From positions 2,046,001-2,110,000 of the forward strand of contig NZ_CP046252.1 in assembly GCF_009720145.1 (NCBI RefSeq): a stretch of DNA of 64,000 nt, read 5' to 3'. The notes beneath the pieces were generated by a model that had not been told where the DNA came from, made no database searches, and saw nothing but the letters and a program-made list of their open reading frames with translations. Below, piece by piece: positions 14,782-22,535 of the stretch. This stretch comes from Sphingobium sp. CAP-1. Lineage in GTDB: Bacteria; Pseudomonadota; Alphaproteobacteria; Sphingomonadales; Sphingomonadaceae. The translations under genes and the position numbers were made by a program. How positions within the stretch are numbered: position 1 is the stretch's first letter; every line of letters begins with the position of its first letter.

Positions 14782-16521
14782 TTAGCGCGTCCTGACGTAA
14801 CGACCGGGGGCATCCTCGATCGCTTTGGACTTGCCCTTGCCGGGGATACGCGCGGCCTTCACCGGCACGATTTTCGAATCGAGTCCCTCGATCCAGACGC
14901 GCCAGTCGGGCCACCAGCTTCCCTTGGTTTCCTTCGCGTTCGCAACAAAGGCATCGAGCGAAGGCTGCGCCGCGTCGCAGGCCCAATATTGATATTTGCC
15001 CGCGGCGGGCGGATTGACGACGCCGGCGATATGGCCCGACCCGGCGAGCAGGAAGCGGATCGGCCCCGACAGATTCTCGGTCAGCTTCCACACGCTTTCC
15101 AGCGGCGCGATATGGTCCTCCTTCCCGGCCTGGACATAGGCGGGGGTCTGGATCGCCCTCAGGTCGATCGGCGTGCCGTCGACGCTGATCGCGCCGGGAA
15201 CGACCAGCAGATTGTCGCGATAGAGCTGGGTCAGATAATCGCGATGCCAGCGCGCCGGCAGGTTCGTCGTATCGCCATTCCAGTAGAGCAGGTCGAAGGG
15301 CGGATAATCCATGCCGAGTAGATAATTGTTCACGACATAGTTCCAGATCAGGTCGCGCCCGCGCAGCAGGTTGAAGGTCGCGGCCATATAGCGTCCGTCC
15401 AGAAAGCCCTTGGACGAGAGTTGCTCCACCATCTTCATCTGATCGTCATCGACGAACAGGGTCAGGTCGCCGGCCTGGCTGAAATCCACCTGCGCGGTGA
15501 AGAAGGTCGCGCTCGCCACCTTGTCCGCCTCGCCCCGCGCCGCCAGCAGCGCCAGCGTCGCCGCCAGCGTGGTGCCGGCCACGCAATAGCCGATCGTGTG
15601 GACGCTTTTCACCTTGAGCAGGTCGCGCACCGTGTCGATCGCGTCGACCTGCCCCTTCAGGATATAATCGTCCCAGATCATGTCCTTCATCGACGCATCG
15701 GCCGACTTCCACGACACCAGGAATACGCTGATCCCCTGATCCACCGCCCATTTGACGAAGCTTTTTTCGGGCGACAGGTCGAGAATGTAGAAGCGGTTGA
15801 TCCAGGGCGGGAAGATGATGAGCGGCGTTTCCAGCACCGTGTCGGTCGACGGCGCATAATGGATCAACTGATAGAGCGGGGTTTCGTGGATCACCTTGCC
15901 CGGCGTCGCGGCGATATTGCGCCCCAGTTCGAACTGGGTGCCGTCGGTATGGGTAAGCTGGCCCTTTTCCAGATCGGCCAGCATATGCTTCAAACCCTTG
16001 ACCAGATTCTCGCCGCCGCTCTCGATCGTCTTTTGCACCACCTGCGGGTTGGTGAAGGCGAAATTGCTGGGCGCGATCGCGTCGAGCAGGCCGGTGGTGG
16101 CGAAGCGCAGCTTGGCCTTTTGCTTCGGGTCCACGCCATCGACCGCATCGGCCATCTGCATCATATAGTCGGACAGCAGCAGGTAGCTCTGCCGGATCAG
16201 GTCGTAAAAGGGATGATCGGTCCAGGCCGGATCGGCAAAGCGCCGGTCCTTGCGCGCGGCGGGGCTGTTCGCCGGCACCGCGCCGGGCCGGTCGCGCAGC
16301 AGGCCGCCCGAATCGAGGAAACGCTGCCACAGCGCCATCCCTTCATCGGCGAAGCCGGTCTGGATGCGGGCGACGATGGCGGGATCGAAAGGCAGGGTCT
16401 GGCCAGTGGTGCCTGCCGCCTGCTCCAGCATCAATTGCTGGGCGCGGCCGATCACCTGTGTCCATTGCTGCATATCCGCCAGCGTGGGCAAATGGGGTTC
16501 CAGAGTGTCGCTTCGCTCCAT
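14782..16521 (-). CDS. phaC: Class I poly(3-hydroxyalkanoate) synthase
   Basis: Polymerises 3-hydroxyacyl-CoA into PHA on the granule surface. 579 residues is a class I length. The lipase-like box is GYCVAG with the catalytic cysteine at about residue 313; the catalytic aspartate is in AGKEDHIAP and the histidine in GSGHIAGVVN. The N-terminal PhaC_N region (DWRFADPAW-like KDRRFADPAWTDHPFYDLIR) is present. The ATG at 16521 is chosen because AGGAGG lies 10 bases upstream; the frame extends further but without resemblance. phaA/phaB are not in the window. Confidence 0.95.
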   Translation of the reverse strand: MERSDTLEPHLPTLADMQQWTQVIGRAQQLMLEQAAGTTGQTLPFDPAIVARIQTGFADEGMALWQRFLDSGGLLRDRPGAVPANSPAARKDRRFADPAWTDHPFYDLIRQSYLLLSDYMMQMADAVDGVDPKQKAKLRFATTGLLDAIAPSNFAFTNPQVVQKTIESGGENLVKGLKHMLADLEKGQLTHTDGTQFELGRNIAATPGKVIHETPLYQLIHYAPSTDTVLETPLIIFPPWINRFYILDLSPEKSFVKWAVDQGISVFLVSWKSADASMKDMIWDDYILKGQVDAIDTVRDLLKVKSVHTIGYCVAGTTLAATLALLAARGEADKVASATFFTAQVDFSQAGDLTLFVDDDQMKMVEQLSSKGFLDGRYMAATFNLLRGRDLIWNYVVNNYLLGMDYPPFDLLYWNGDTTNLPARWHRDYLTQLYRDNLLVVPGAISVDGTPIDLRAIQTPAYVQAGKEDHIAPLESVWKLTENLSGPIRFLLAGSGHIAGVVNPPAAGKYQYWACDAAQPSLDAFVANAKETKGSWWPDWRVWIEGLDSKIVPVKAARIPGKGKSKAIEDAPGRYVRTR

Positions 16522-16664
16522 GGCCACCTTGCTCCTCCTGGCATTATTTGTCCGCGCCGCTTTCGCTGGCGCGTCACAGATTGGCGGGTTATAGCCAGAT
16601 TGTGACATGCCAGCGGCGCGTCGCACACTATTCCCTACAGAGAGCTTTCAGGAAAGCCCCTATA

Positions 16665-17876
16665 ATGTCCGAAGAATTTTACCGCATGAAACGCCTGCCG
16701 CCCTATGTCATCGCCGAAGTGAATGCGATGCGCGCGGCCGCGCGGGCCGCGGGCGAGGATATTATCGATCTGGGCATGGGCAATCCCGACCTGCCGCCGC
16801 CCGACCATGTCATCGCGAAACTGATCGAAGTGGCGCAAAAGCCGAGCGCCCATGGCTATAGCCAGTCGCGCGGCATTCCCGGCCTGCGCAAGGCGCAGGC
16901 AAATTATTATGCCCGCCGCTTCGGCGTCGATGTCGATCCCGAAACCGAGGTCGTCGTTACCATGGGGTCGAAGGAGGGGCTGGCCAGCCTCGCCACCGCG
17001 ATCACCGAGCCGGGCGACGTGGTGCTGGCACCCAATCCCAGCTACCCGATCCACACGTTCGGCTTCATCATCGCGGGCGCGACCATCCGGTCGGTGCCGA
17101 CCACCCCGGACGAAAATTATTTCCGTTCGCTCGACCGCGCCATGGCCTTCACCGTGCCGCGCCCGTCGATCCTGGTGGTCAACTATCCGTCCAACCCGAC
17201 CGCCGAGACGGTCGACCTCGCTTTCTACGAGCGGCTGGTCGCCTGGGCGAAGGAGAATAAGGTCTGGGTGCTGAGCGACCTTGCCTATTCCGAACTCTAT
17301 TTCGACGGCAATCCCACGCCCTCCATCCTTCAGGTACCCGGCGCCAAGGATGTCGCGATCGAATTCACCTCGCTTAGCAAGACTTACTCCATGGCCGGCT
17401 GGCGCATGGGCTTCGCGGTCGGCAACAAGAAGCTGATCGCGGCAATGACGCGGGTGAAGAGCTATCTCGATTATGGCGCGTTCACGCCGATTCAGGCGGC
17501 CGCCTGCGCCGCGCTCAACGGGCCGCAGGATATCGTCGAGAAGAACCGGCAGCTATACCACAAGCGCCGCGACGTGCTGGTCGAGAGTTTCGGCCGGGCT
17601 GGATGGGACATTCCGCCGGCGCGCGCGTCGATGTTCTGCTGGGCACCGCTGCCGCCCGCGCTGAAAGAGATGGGGAGCCTGGAATTTTCCAAGCAACTCC
17701 TCACCCATGCCAAGGTCGCGGTCGCACCGGGCGTCGGCTATGGCGAGGATGGCGAGGGTTTCGTGCGTATCGCCATGGTCGAGAATGAACAGCGGCTGCG
17801 GCAGGCCGCCCGCAACATCAAACAATATCTCAAGTCCATGGGCGTCAACGCGCCTTCGTCCAAGGGCGCGGCCTGA
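16665..17876 (+). CDS. PLP-dependent aminotransferase, alanine/LL-DAP type (AlaC-like)
   Basis: A fold-type I class I/II aminotransferase of 403 residues. Visible features: substrate-binding LGMGNPDLPPP near residue 38, NYPSNPTAETVDLAFY, the PLP-binding VLSDLAYSELYFDG, and the Schiff-base lysine in SLSKTYSMAGWRMGF. This pattern matches AlaC-type glutamate-pyruvate aminotransferases and their close LL-diaminopimelate aminotransferase relatives. The ATG follows AGGAAAG. It is divergent from phaC and 143 bases away. The exact substrate cannot be told from sequence alone. Confidence 0.88.
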   Translation: MSEEFYRMKRLPPYVIAEVNAMRAAARAAGEDIIDLGMGNPDLPPPDHVIAKLIEVAQKPSAHGYSQSRGIPGLRKAQANYYARRFGVDVDPETEVVVTMGSKEGLASLATAITEPGDVVLAPNPSYPIHTFGFIIAGATIRSVPTTPDENYFRSLDRAMAFTVPRPSILVVNYPSNPTAETVDLAFYERLVAWAKENKVWVLSDLAYSELYFDGNPTPSILQVPGAKDVAIEFTSLSKTYSMAGWRMGFAVGNKKLIAAMTRVKSYLDYGAFTPIQAAACAALNGPQDIVEKNRQLYHKRRDVLVESFGRAGWDIPPARASMFCWAPLPPALKEMGSLEFSKQLLTHAKVAVAPGVGYGEDGEGFVRIAMVENEQRLRQAARNIKQYLKSMGVNAPSSKGAA

Positions 17877-17883
17877 CGTGAAG

Positions 17884-17919
17884 CACGGCCCGTTCCCGCG
17901 CAGGCGGGAACGGGCCGTG
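17884..17919 (+). terminator. Terminator-like hairpin containing a REP-type palindrome
   Basis: A 16-bp perfect stem (17884-17899 with 17904-17919) around a GCAG loop directly after the aminotransferase stop. Its centre, GTTCCCGCGCAGGCGGGAAC at 17892-17911, is one copy of a palindrome family also found at 31008 and 48935. It may act as terminator and be a repeat element at once. Confidence 0.75.
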
Positions 17920-17962
17920 ATTTGACGATGAAGGATAGCTGCGTCATGAGAGGCGCCGAGCG

Positions 17963-18442
17963 ATGATCCCCACCCTCCCCCAAGTCTCTCAGGTCGCGCA
18001 AACCATCCAGCTTGCGCTGGCCCCCGTATTCCTGCTGGCGGGCATCGGCGCGTTCCTCAATGTCTGTGTCGGCCGGCTCGCCCGCATCATCGATCGCGCC
18101 CGCGCGGTCGAGGCGCTGGTCCTGTCCACACGGGGCAAGGAACATGACCGGATGGTCGCGGAAATCCGCGTCCTCGATCGGCGGATGAGCGTGGTCAATG
18201 CCGCCATCTTCCTGTCGGTCGCGTCGGCCTGCGCGGTCTGTCTGGTCGTCATCCTGCTGTTCGCGGGCAATCTGTTCGACGCCCATCTCGGCACGCCGAT
18301 CGCCATCCTGTTCAGTCTGGCGATGCTGTTACAGGCGGGCGCCTTCGCCACCTTCATCCAGGAAATCCGGCTCGCGTCGCGGACCATCCATATCCGCAAC
18401 GAAGTCCTCTATCACAAGGTGGAGGAGGACGAGGCGGCGTGA
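17963..18442 (+). CDS. DUF2721-family membrane protein
   Basis: A 159-residue integral membrane protein with an N-terminal helix (about 15-38, LALAPVFLLAGIGAFLNVCVG), the conserved cytoplasmic segment RLARIIDRARAVEAL typical of DUF2721, and two more helices (about 80-105 and 110-135). Function is unknown. Its stop overlaps the GTG start of the [2Fe-2S] protein by four bases (GTGA), so the two are likely co-translated. Confidence 0.85.
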   Translation: MIPTLPQVSQVAQTIQLALAPVFLLAGIGAFLNVCVGRLARIIDRARAVEALVLSTRGKEHDRMVAEIRVLDRRMSVVNAAIFLSVASACAVCLVVILLFAGNLFDAHLGTPIAILFSLAMLLQAGAFATFIQEIRLASRTIHIRNEVLYHKVEEDEAA

Positions 18443-19008
18443 CCAAGTTCACCGTCAACGACCGGCCGGTGCAATATCGCATGGACCCGGAAACGCCCCT
18501 GCTCTGGGCATTGCGCGACGCGTCCAACCTGACCGGCACCAAATATGGCTGCGGCACCGGCGACTGCGGCGCCTGCACCGTCGATATCGACGGAGAGGCG
18601 GTGCGATCCTGTCAGGTCACGATCGGCAAGACGGAAGGCCGCTTCGTCACCACGATCGAGGCGCTGTCGCCCGATCGCGGCCATCCGCTGCAACAGGCGT
18701 TCGCGGCGGAGAATGTCTCCCAGTGCGGCTATTGCATCCCCGGCATGATCATGGCCGCGTCGGTGCTGCTGCGCCGGACCAATGATCCGAGCGACGAAGA
18801 GATTGACGCGGCGATCACCAATCTCTGCCGCTGCGGCATCTATCCCCGGCTGCGCGGCGCGATCCGACGGGCGGGCCGGATCATGCGTGGCGAGGATGAG
18901 GGCAGCGGGGAACAGGTCGCCGCCGCCCCGCCGCCGGGCATCACCCCCGAAGAGGCGGCCAGGACGGTCCCGGCCCTGGGCAAGGGCGCGCTTCAGCCGA
19001 AGCGGTAG
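18439..19008 (+). CDS. (2Fe-2S)-binding small subunit of a xanthine-oxidase-family enzyme (IorA/CoxS-like), no large subunit nearby
   Basis: 189 residues. It contains a plant-type [2Fe-2S] domain with YGCGTGDCGACTV and a fourth Cys in VRSCQV, and the second helical [2Fe-2S] domain with SQCGYCIPGMIM and LCRCGIYPRL. These subunits pass electrons from a molybdenum large subunit, which is normally encoded next door but is absent here. A C-terminal extension of about 40 residues (Ala/Pro-rich) goes beyond the usual ~150. It starts with GTG behind GGAGGACGAGG and overlaps the DUF2721 gene. Confidence 0.9.
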   Translation: MTKFTVNDRPVQYRMDPETPLLWALRDASNLTGTKYGCGTGDCGACTVDIDGEAVRSCQVTIGKTEGRFVTTIEALSPDRGHPLQQAFAAENVSQCGYCIPGMIMAASVLLRRTNDPSDEEIDAAITNLCRCGIYPRLRGAIRRAGRIMRGEDEGSGEQVAAAPPPGITPEEAARTVPALGKGALQPKR

Positions 19009-19802
19009 CCCGACACCGCCCAGCCCATGACCTGGCTATGGTGAACGCAGGTCGCTTCATCATCCCCGCCCGCACCCAGCGCCACCATCAGCGGCAGCAG
19101 ATGCTCCTCGCGCGGATGGGCGAAGCGTGCCTGCGGCAGATCGTCCCAGGCGGCGACGCGCGCGGCGCGACTGCGTGGATCGGGATCGGTCACGGCTGCG
19201 GTCAGCGCATAGTCCCATGTGGTGGACTGTGCGATCGCCGCCGCCCCGCGCACCCGCAGATTGTGGAAACTCATGCCCGATCCGACGATCAGCACGCCTT
19301 CATCGCGCAGCGGGGCGAGCGCGCGCCCCGCCGCGATATGGGCGGCGGGATCAAGATCATGGCGCAGCGACAGTTGGGCCACGGGAATATCGGCGTCGGG
19401 CAGCGCCACCTTCATCGGAATGAACACGCCATGGTCCCAGCCGCGCGCCACCTCCTCCGCCGTGGCGAAGCCCGCATCGCCAAGCAGACCGGCCGCGCGT
19501 CGCGCCAGATCGGGCGCGCCCGGCGCGTCCCAGCGCAGCGTGTAAGTGTGCGGGGGGAAGCCATAATAGTCGAACAGCAGCGACGGCTTTTCGCCTGCAT
19601 GGACGGTGAAGGCCGCCTCCTCCCAATGGCCCGACACCAGCAGGATGGCGCGCGGCCGTTCAGGCAGGCCGGCGATCAGGCCGGCCAGATGCGCCTGCAT
19701 CGGATGCCACATCGAGTCGCTGTGCGGACGATCGGGATCGGTCGGGTCCATGAAGAAGCAGGGGCCGCCGCCGTGCGGGATAAAGAATGTGGGCTGTGTC
19801 AT
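18993..19802 (-). CDS. LigB/DODA-type class III extradiol dioxygenase family protein (YgiD-like)
   Basis: 269 residues from MTQPTFFIPHGGG. Putative zinc or iron ligands of the family are visible: His in FFIPHGGGPCFF, His in LLVSGHWEEA, His in RGWDHGVFIPM and His in REEHLLPLM. Relatives open aromatic diols such as DOPA, though most bacterial copies have unknown substrates. The 3' end overlaps that of the convergent [2Fe-2S] gene by 16 bases. The longer frame to 19907 lacks any resemblance. Confidence 0.88.
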   Translation of the reverse strand: MTQPTFFIPHGGGPCFFMDPTDPDRPHSDSMWHPMQAHLAGLIAGLPERPRAILLVSGHWEEAAFTVHAGEKPSLLFDYYGFPPHTYTLRWDAPGAPDLARRAAGLLGDAGFATAEEVARGWDHGVFIPMKVALPDADIPVAQLSLRHDLDPAAHIAAGRALAPLRDEGVLIVGSGMSFHNLRVRGAAAIAQSTTWDYALTAAVTDPDPRSRAARVAAWDDLPQARFAHPREEHLLPLMVALGAGGDDEATCVHHSQVMGWAVSGYRFG

Positions 19803-19938
19803 GGCACGACACATTGGCGTGGCGCCGCCATCGCACAAGCCCGCGCGGCGGAAACTGTCCGTTTCGCTGTCGCTCCTGACCTCCATGGCTGCGATCGCCG
19901 GCACCACGCCCGCCCCGATTCTTTCAAATCGCTGACGA

Positions 19939-19949
19939 GCGGGTTCAGC
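19939..19949 (+). promoter_or_regulatory. CGGGTTCAGC motif upstream of RcnB-like gene, copy A
   Basis: GCGGGTTCAGC ends 75 bases upstream of the start codon at 20024. The same core occurs 73 and 69 bases upstream of the secreted-protein genes at 21857 and 45524. A TTATAA at 19968-19973 lies 18 bases downstream and could be a -10 element. Confidence 0.5.
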
Positions 19950-20023
19950 ATCATGACATCGCCCCGGTTATAAAAACGCATCATCAGGGAGCGATGTGCC
20001 CCCACCTGAGGAAAGACAGGACA

Positions 20024-20941
20024 ATGTTGAGGAAGATGATGCTGGCCGGGCTGATGACGGCGACGCTGCTGAGCGGAATCGCCCCGGCCTATGCCCAGAT
20101 GGACCCGGCGCAGCAGCGCAGCGAACGCGGCGATCGTGGCGGTCGCGGCGAACGCGCCGGTCGGCCCGAAGGTGGGCCGACGATGTCGCGCGGCAACCGC
20201 ATGGAACAACCCCGCGCCGACGCGCCGGCGCAGCGCTGGCAACGCACCCCGGATCGGCCGGCCGGCGGCATGGCGCCACCCCGCCCCGACCCGCAGTTCC
20301 GCGAGCCGAACCTGCCGCAGAACCGCGCCATCGAAAATCAGGTGCGCGAACGGCGCGAGCAGCAGCAGGCGTGGCGCAACCAGCAGCGCAACGACCGCCA
20401 GCAATGGCGTAACGACCAGCGGACCGATCGACAGGACTGGCGCAACGACCGCCGCGATGACCGCCAGGACTGGCGCAATGATCGCCGTGACGACCGGCGC
20501 GACTGGCGCAATGACCGGCAGGATGATCGGCGCTGGTCCGACAATCGCTGGAACAATGGTGGCTGGAACAACAACGGCTGGAATAACGGCCGCCGCTTTG
20601 ACGATCGCACCCGCTGGTCGACGCAACGCCGCTGGGACAATGGCTGGCGTCGGGACAACCGTTATGACTGGTACAGCTATCGCAACCGCTATGGCGACCA
20701 TTACCGGATGGGCCGCTATTACGCCCCGCGCGGCTGGGACTATGGCTATCGGCGCTTTTCGGTCGGGATTTTCCTGAACAGCCTGCTCTATTCGAACAGC
20801 TACTGGCTGGACGATCCCTATGCCTATCGCCTGCCGCCGGCCTACGGCACGCTGCGCTGGGTCCGCTATTATGACGACGCGCTGCTGGTCGACATTCGCG
20901 ACGGCTATGTCGTCGACGTGATCCATGAATTTTTCTGGTAA
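20024..20941 (+). CDS. RcnB-like secreted protein with Trp-Arg-Asn-Asp repeats
   Basis: 305 residues from MLRKMMLAG, with a signal peptide (ending APAYAQ) and AGGAAAGACAGG upstream. A highly charged central region (about 105-185) holds near-exact repeats of WRNDRRDDRQD, followed by an Asn/Trp-rich stretch. The C-terminus is the RcnB-type domain: Y-rich, with DPYAYRLPPAYGTLRWVRYYDDALLVDIRDG and final FFW. RcnB in E. coli is periplasmic and affects nickel/cobalt balance; the role here is unknown. It is related to the gene at 21857. Confidence 0.8.
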   Translation: MLRKMMLAGLMTATLLSGIAPAYAQMDPAQQRSERGDRGGRGERAGRPEGGPTMSRGNRMEQPRADAPAQRWQRTPDRPAGGMAPPRPDPQFREPNLPQNRAIENQVRERREQQQAWRNQQRNDRQQWRNDQRTDRQDWRNDRRDDRQDWRNDRRDDRRDWRNDRQDDRRWSDNRWNNGGWNNNGWNNGRRFDDRTRWSTQRRWDNGWRRDNRYDWYSYRNRYGDHYRMGRYYAPRGWDYGYRRFSVGIFLNSLLYSNSYWLDDPYAYRLPPAYGTLRWVRYYDDALLVDIRDGYVVDVIHEFFW

Positions 20942-20978
20942 GCAGCTCACAACTTCCTGAACTGGCCTTCAGGAGACA

Positions 20979-21014
20979 CTGACCCCGGACCGGCGACGAT
21001 CCGGGGTCTTTTCA
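20979..21014 (+). terminator. Rho-independent terminator of the RcnB-like gene
   Basis: Stem of GACCCCGGA pairing with TCCGGGGTC around a short loop, followed by TTTTC. It lies about 40 bases after the stop codon and before the next gene. Confidence 0.8.
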
Positions 21015-21044
21015 TGCCCGCCCCGGCTGTGGCAGGAGGCGGGC

Positions 21045-21719
21045 ATGACCGACATGATCGATGACGGCGGCATCGCGTCGCCCGCCCGCGCCCTGATGGG
21101 TGACAGCGTCCGCGCCCGGCTCGACCGCAATCCGATGGTGAGCCGGATCGACAGCCCCCATCTGGACATCTATGGCCGCCAGAACTTCCTGAGCGCACAG
21201 GAATGTGCGGGTCTGCGCGACCTGATCGACGCCAGCGCCAAGCCCTCGTCGCTGTTTTCGGGCAGCGCCAATGCCGACTATCGCACCAGCCATAGCGGCA
21301 ATCTGAGCCCCTGGAATCCGCTGGTCGAAACCATCACCGACCGCATTTGCGCGCTGACCGGCCTGCCCGCCGCCCATGGCGAGACATTGCAGGGACAACG
21401 CTATACGGCGGGGCAGGAATATAAGGTCCATTGCGACTATTTCCCCGTCACAGCCGATTACTGGCAGGCGATGCGGACCACGGGCGGACAGCGGACCTGG
21501 ACCGCGATGATCTATCTGTCGCCGGTCGAGGCAGGGGGCGAGACGCATTTCCCGCAATGCGCGTTCATGGTGCCGCCGGTCGAGGGCATGATCCTGATCT
21601 GGAACAATATGGCGCGCGACGGCGCGCCCAACCGGTTCAGCCTGCACGCCGCCCGGCCAGTGGAAAGCGGCACCAAATATGTCGTCACCAAATGGTTTCG
21701 CGAACGGCCCTGGGGATGA
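21045..21719 (+). CDS. 2-oxoglutarate/Fe(II)-dependent oxygenase, prolyl 4-hydroxylase type
   Basis: 224 residues. The C-terminal half is a P4Hc-type jelly roll: metal ligands H-x-D in YKVHCDYFPV and the distal His in FSLHAARPV, and a basic residue for 2-oxoglutarate in GTKYVVTKW. SGSANADYRTSHSGNL is also typical of bacterial prolyl hydroxylase relatives. AGGAGG is placed ideally before the ATG. It is not related in sequence to the second such enzyme at 31093. The substrate is unknown. Confidence 0.88.
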   Translation: MTDMIDDGGIASPARALMGDSVRARLDRNPMVSRIDSPHLDIYGRQNFLSAQECAGLRDLIDASAKPSSLFSGSANADYRTSHSGNLSPWNPLVETITDRICALTGLPAAHGETLQGQRYTAGQEYKVHCDYFPVTADYWQAMRTTGGQRTWTAMIYLSPVEAGGETHFPQCAFMVPPVEGMILIWNNMARDGAPNRFSLHAARPVESGTKYVVTKWFRERPWG

Positions 21720-21755
21720 AGCGCCGATACATATTGCGACAAAGATGACTGGAAT

Positions 21756-21786
21756 CTGACAAGTCCATTCCCGGCGGGTTCAGCCG
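21756..21786 (+). promoter_or_regulatory. 31-base block upstream of RcnB-like gene, copy B
   Basis: The pattern CTGAC-N7-TTCCCG-N-CGGGTTCAGCCG, with identical spacing to the block at 45427-45457. The core ends 73 bases before the start codon at 21857. It contains a small palindrome CCCG-N-CGGG and lies in the promoter position. Confidence 0.6.
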
Positions 21787-21856
21787 CGCCGGGGCATATC
21801 TCTTCCTGTTGGCGACGAAGCGCGGGCTTCCCGCCAGATTGTGGGAGATGACAGAC

Positions 21857-22327
21857 ATGCGTAAACTGATCCTTCTGGGCCTGCTGGCCGCTACGGTCGT
21901 GCCGGGCGTCGCTTCGGCCCAGTCCTATAATGAAGTCCGGCGCAGCCAGCAGCATCTGCGCGAGGAGCAGCGCGAACTGCGCGACGCCCAGCGCTATGGC
22001 AGCCGCCACGACATTCGCGAGGAACGGCGCGACGTGCAGGACGCCCGCCGCGAAGTGCGCGAGGATTGGCGCGACTATCGCCGCAGCCATCGCGACGTTT
22101 ATCGCGGCGGCGGCTGGAACGCGCCCTTCCGCTACAGCCAGTGGAATGTCGGCGCGCGGATGCGCCCCAACTATTACCAGTCGCGCTATTATATCAACGA
22201 TCCCTATCGCTATCGCCTGCCGCGCCCCGGCTATTATCAGCGCTGGGTCCGCCACTATAATGACGTGCTGCTGGTCGATGTCCGCACCGGCCGCGTCGTG
22301 GCCGTAAACCGTGGCTTCTTCTGGTAA
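21857..22327 (+). CDS. RcnB-like secreted protein
   Basis: 156 residues from MRKLILLGLL, with a signal peptide (ending GVASAQ). The mature part starts with a charged helical region (about 25-80, REEQRELRDAQRYGSRHDIR, heptad-like, possibly coiled coil), then the RcnB-type C-terminus NDPYRYRLPRPGYYQRWVRHYNDVLLVDVRTG ending GFFW. The last 45 residues parallel those of the protein at 20024, so the two are paralogues. GGGAG precedes the start. A strong terminator follows the stop. Confidence 0.85.
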   Translation: MRKLILLGLLAATVVPGVASAQSYNEVRRSQQHLREEQRELRDAQRYGSRHDIREERRDVQDARREVREDWRDYRRSHRDVYRGGGWNAPFRYSQWNVGARMRPNYYQSRYYINDPYRYRLPRPGYYQRWVRHYNDVLLVDVRTGRVVAVNRGFFW

Positions 22328-22345
22328 GACTCTTACCGACCGGCT

Positions 22346-22388
22346 CAAAAAAACGGTCCCGCGCACTATGCCCGGAACCGTTTTTTTT
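22346..22388 (+). terminator. Rho-independent terminator of the second RcnB-like gene
   Basis: AAAAAACGGTCCCG pairs imperfectly with CGGAACCGTTTTTTTT around an internal loop. The A-run and T-run make it usable in both directions. It lies 19 bases after the stop codon. Confidence 0.85.
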
Positions 22389-22535
22389 GCGTCCGCCCAC
22401 TTGGCCGCGCCGCCCGTTGCCGGGCGCACGCGGCCGATGGCGCGCGTGGCGCGCACCACCAGTCCGAAAGGGGGGGTGGACCGTTGCCGATAACGTATGA
22501 GGCGCGGATTGGTTCCCGCGCTCACTTGATTCAAA

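Noticed and set aside
20391..20540. Tandem repeats resembling a CRISPR array
   Set aside because: Repeats are in frame, encode WRNDRRDD units, and have no spacers.
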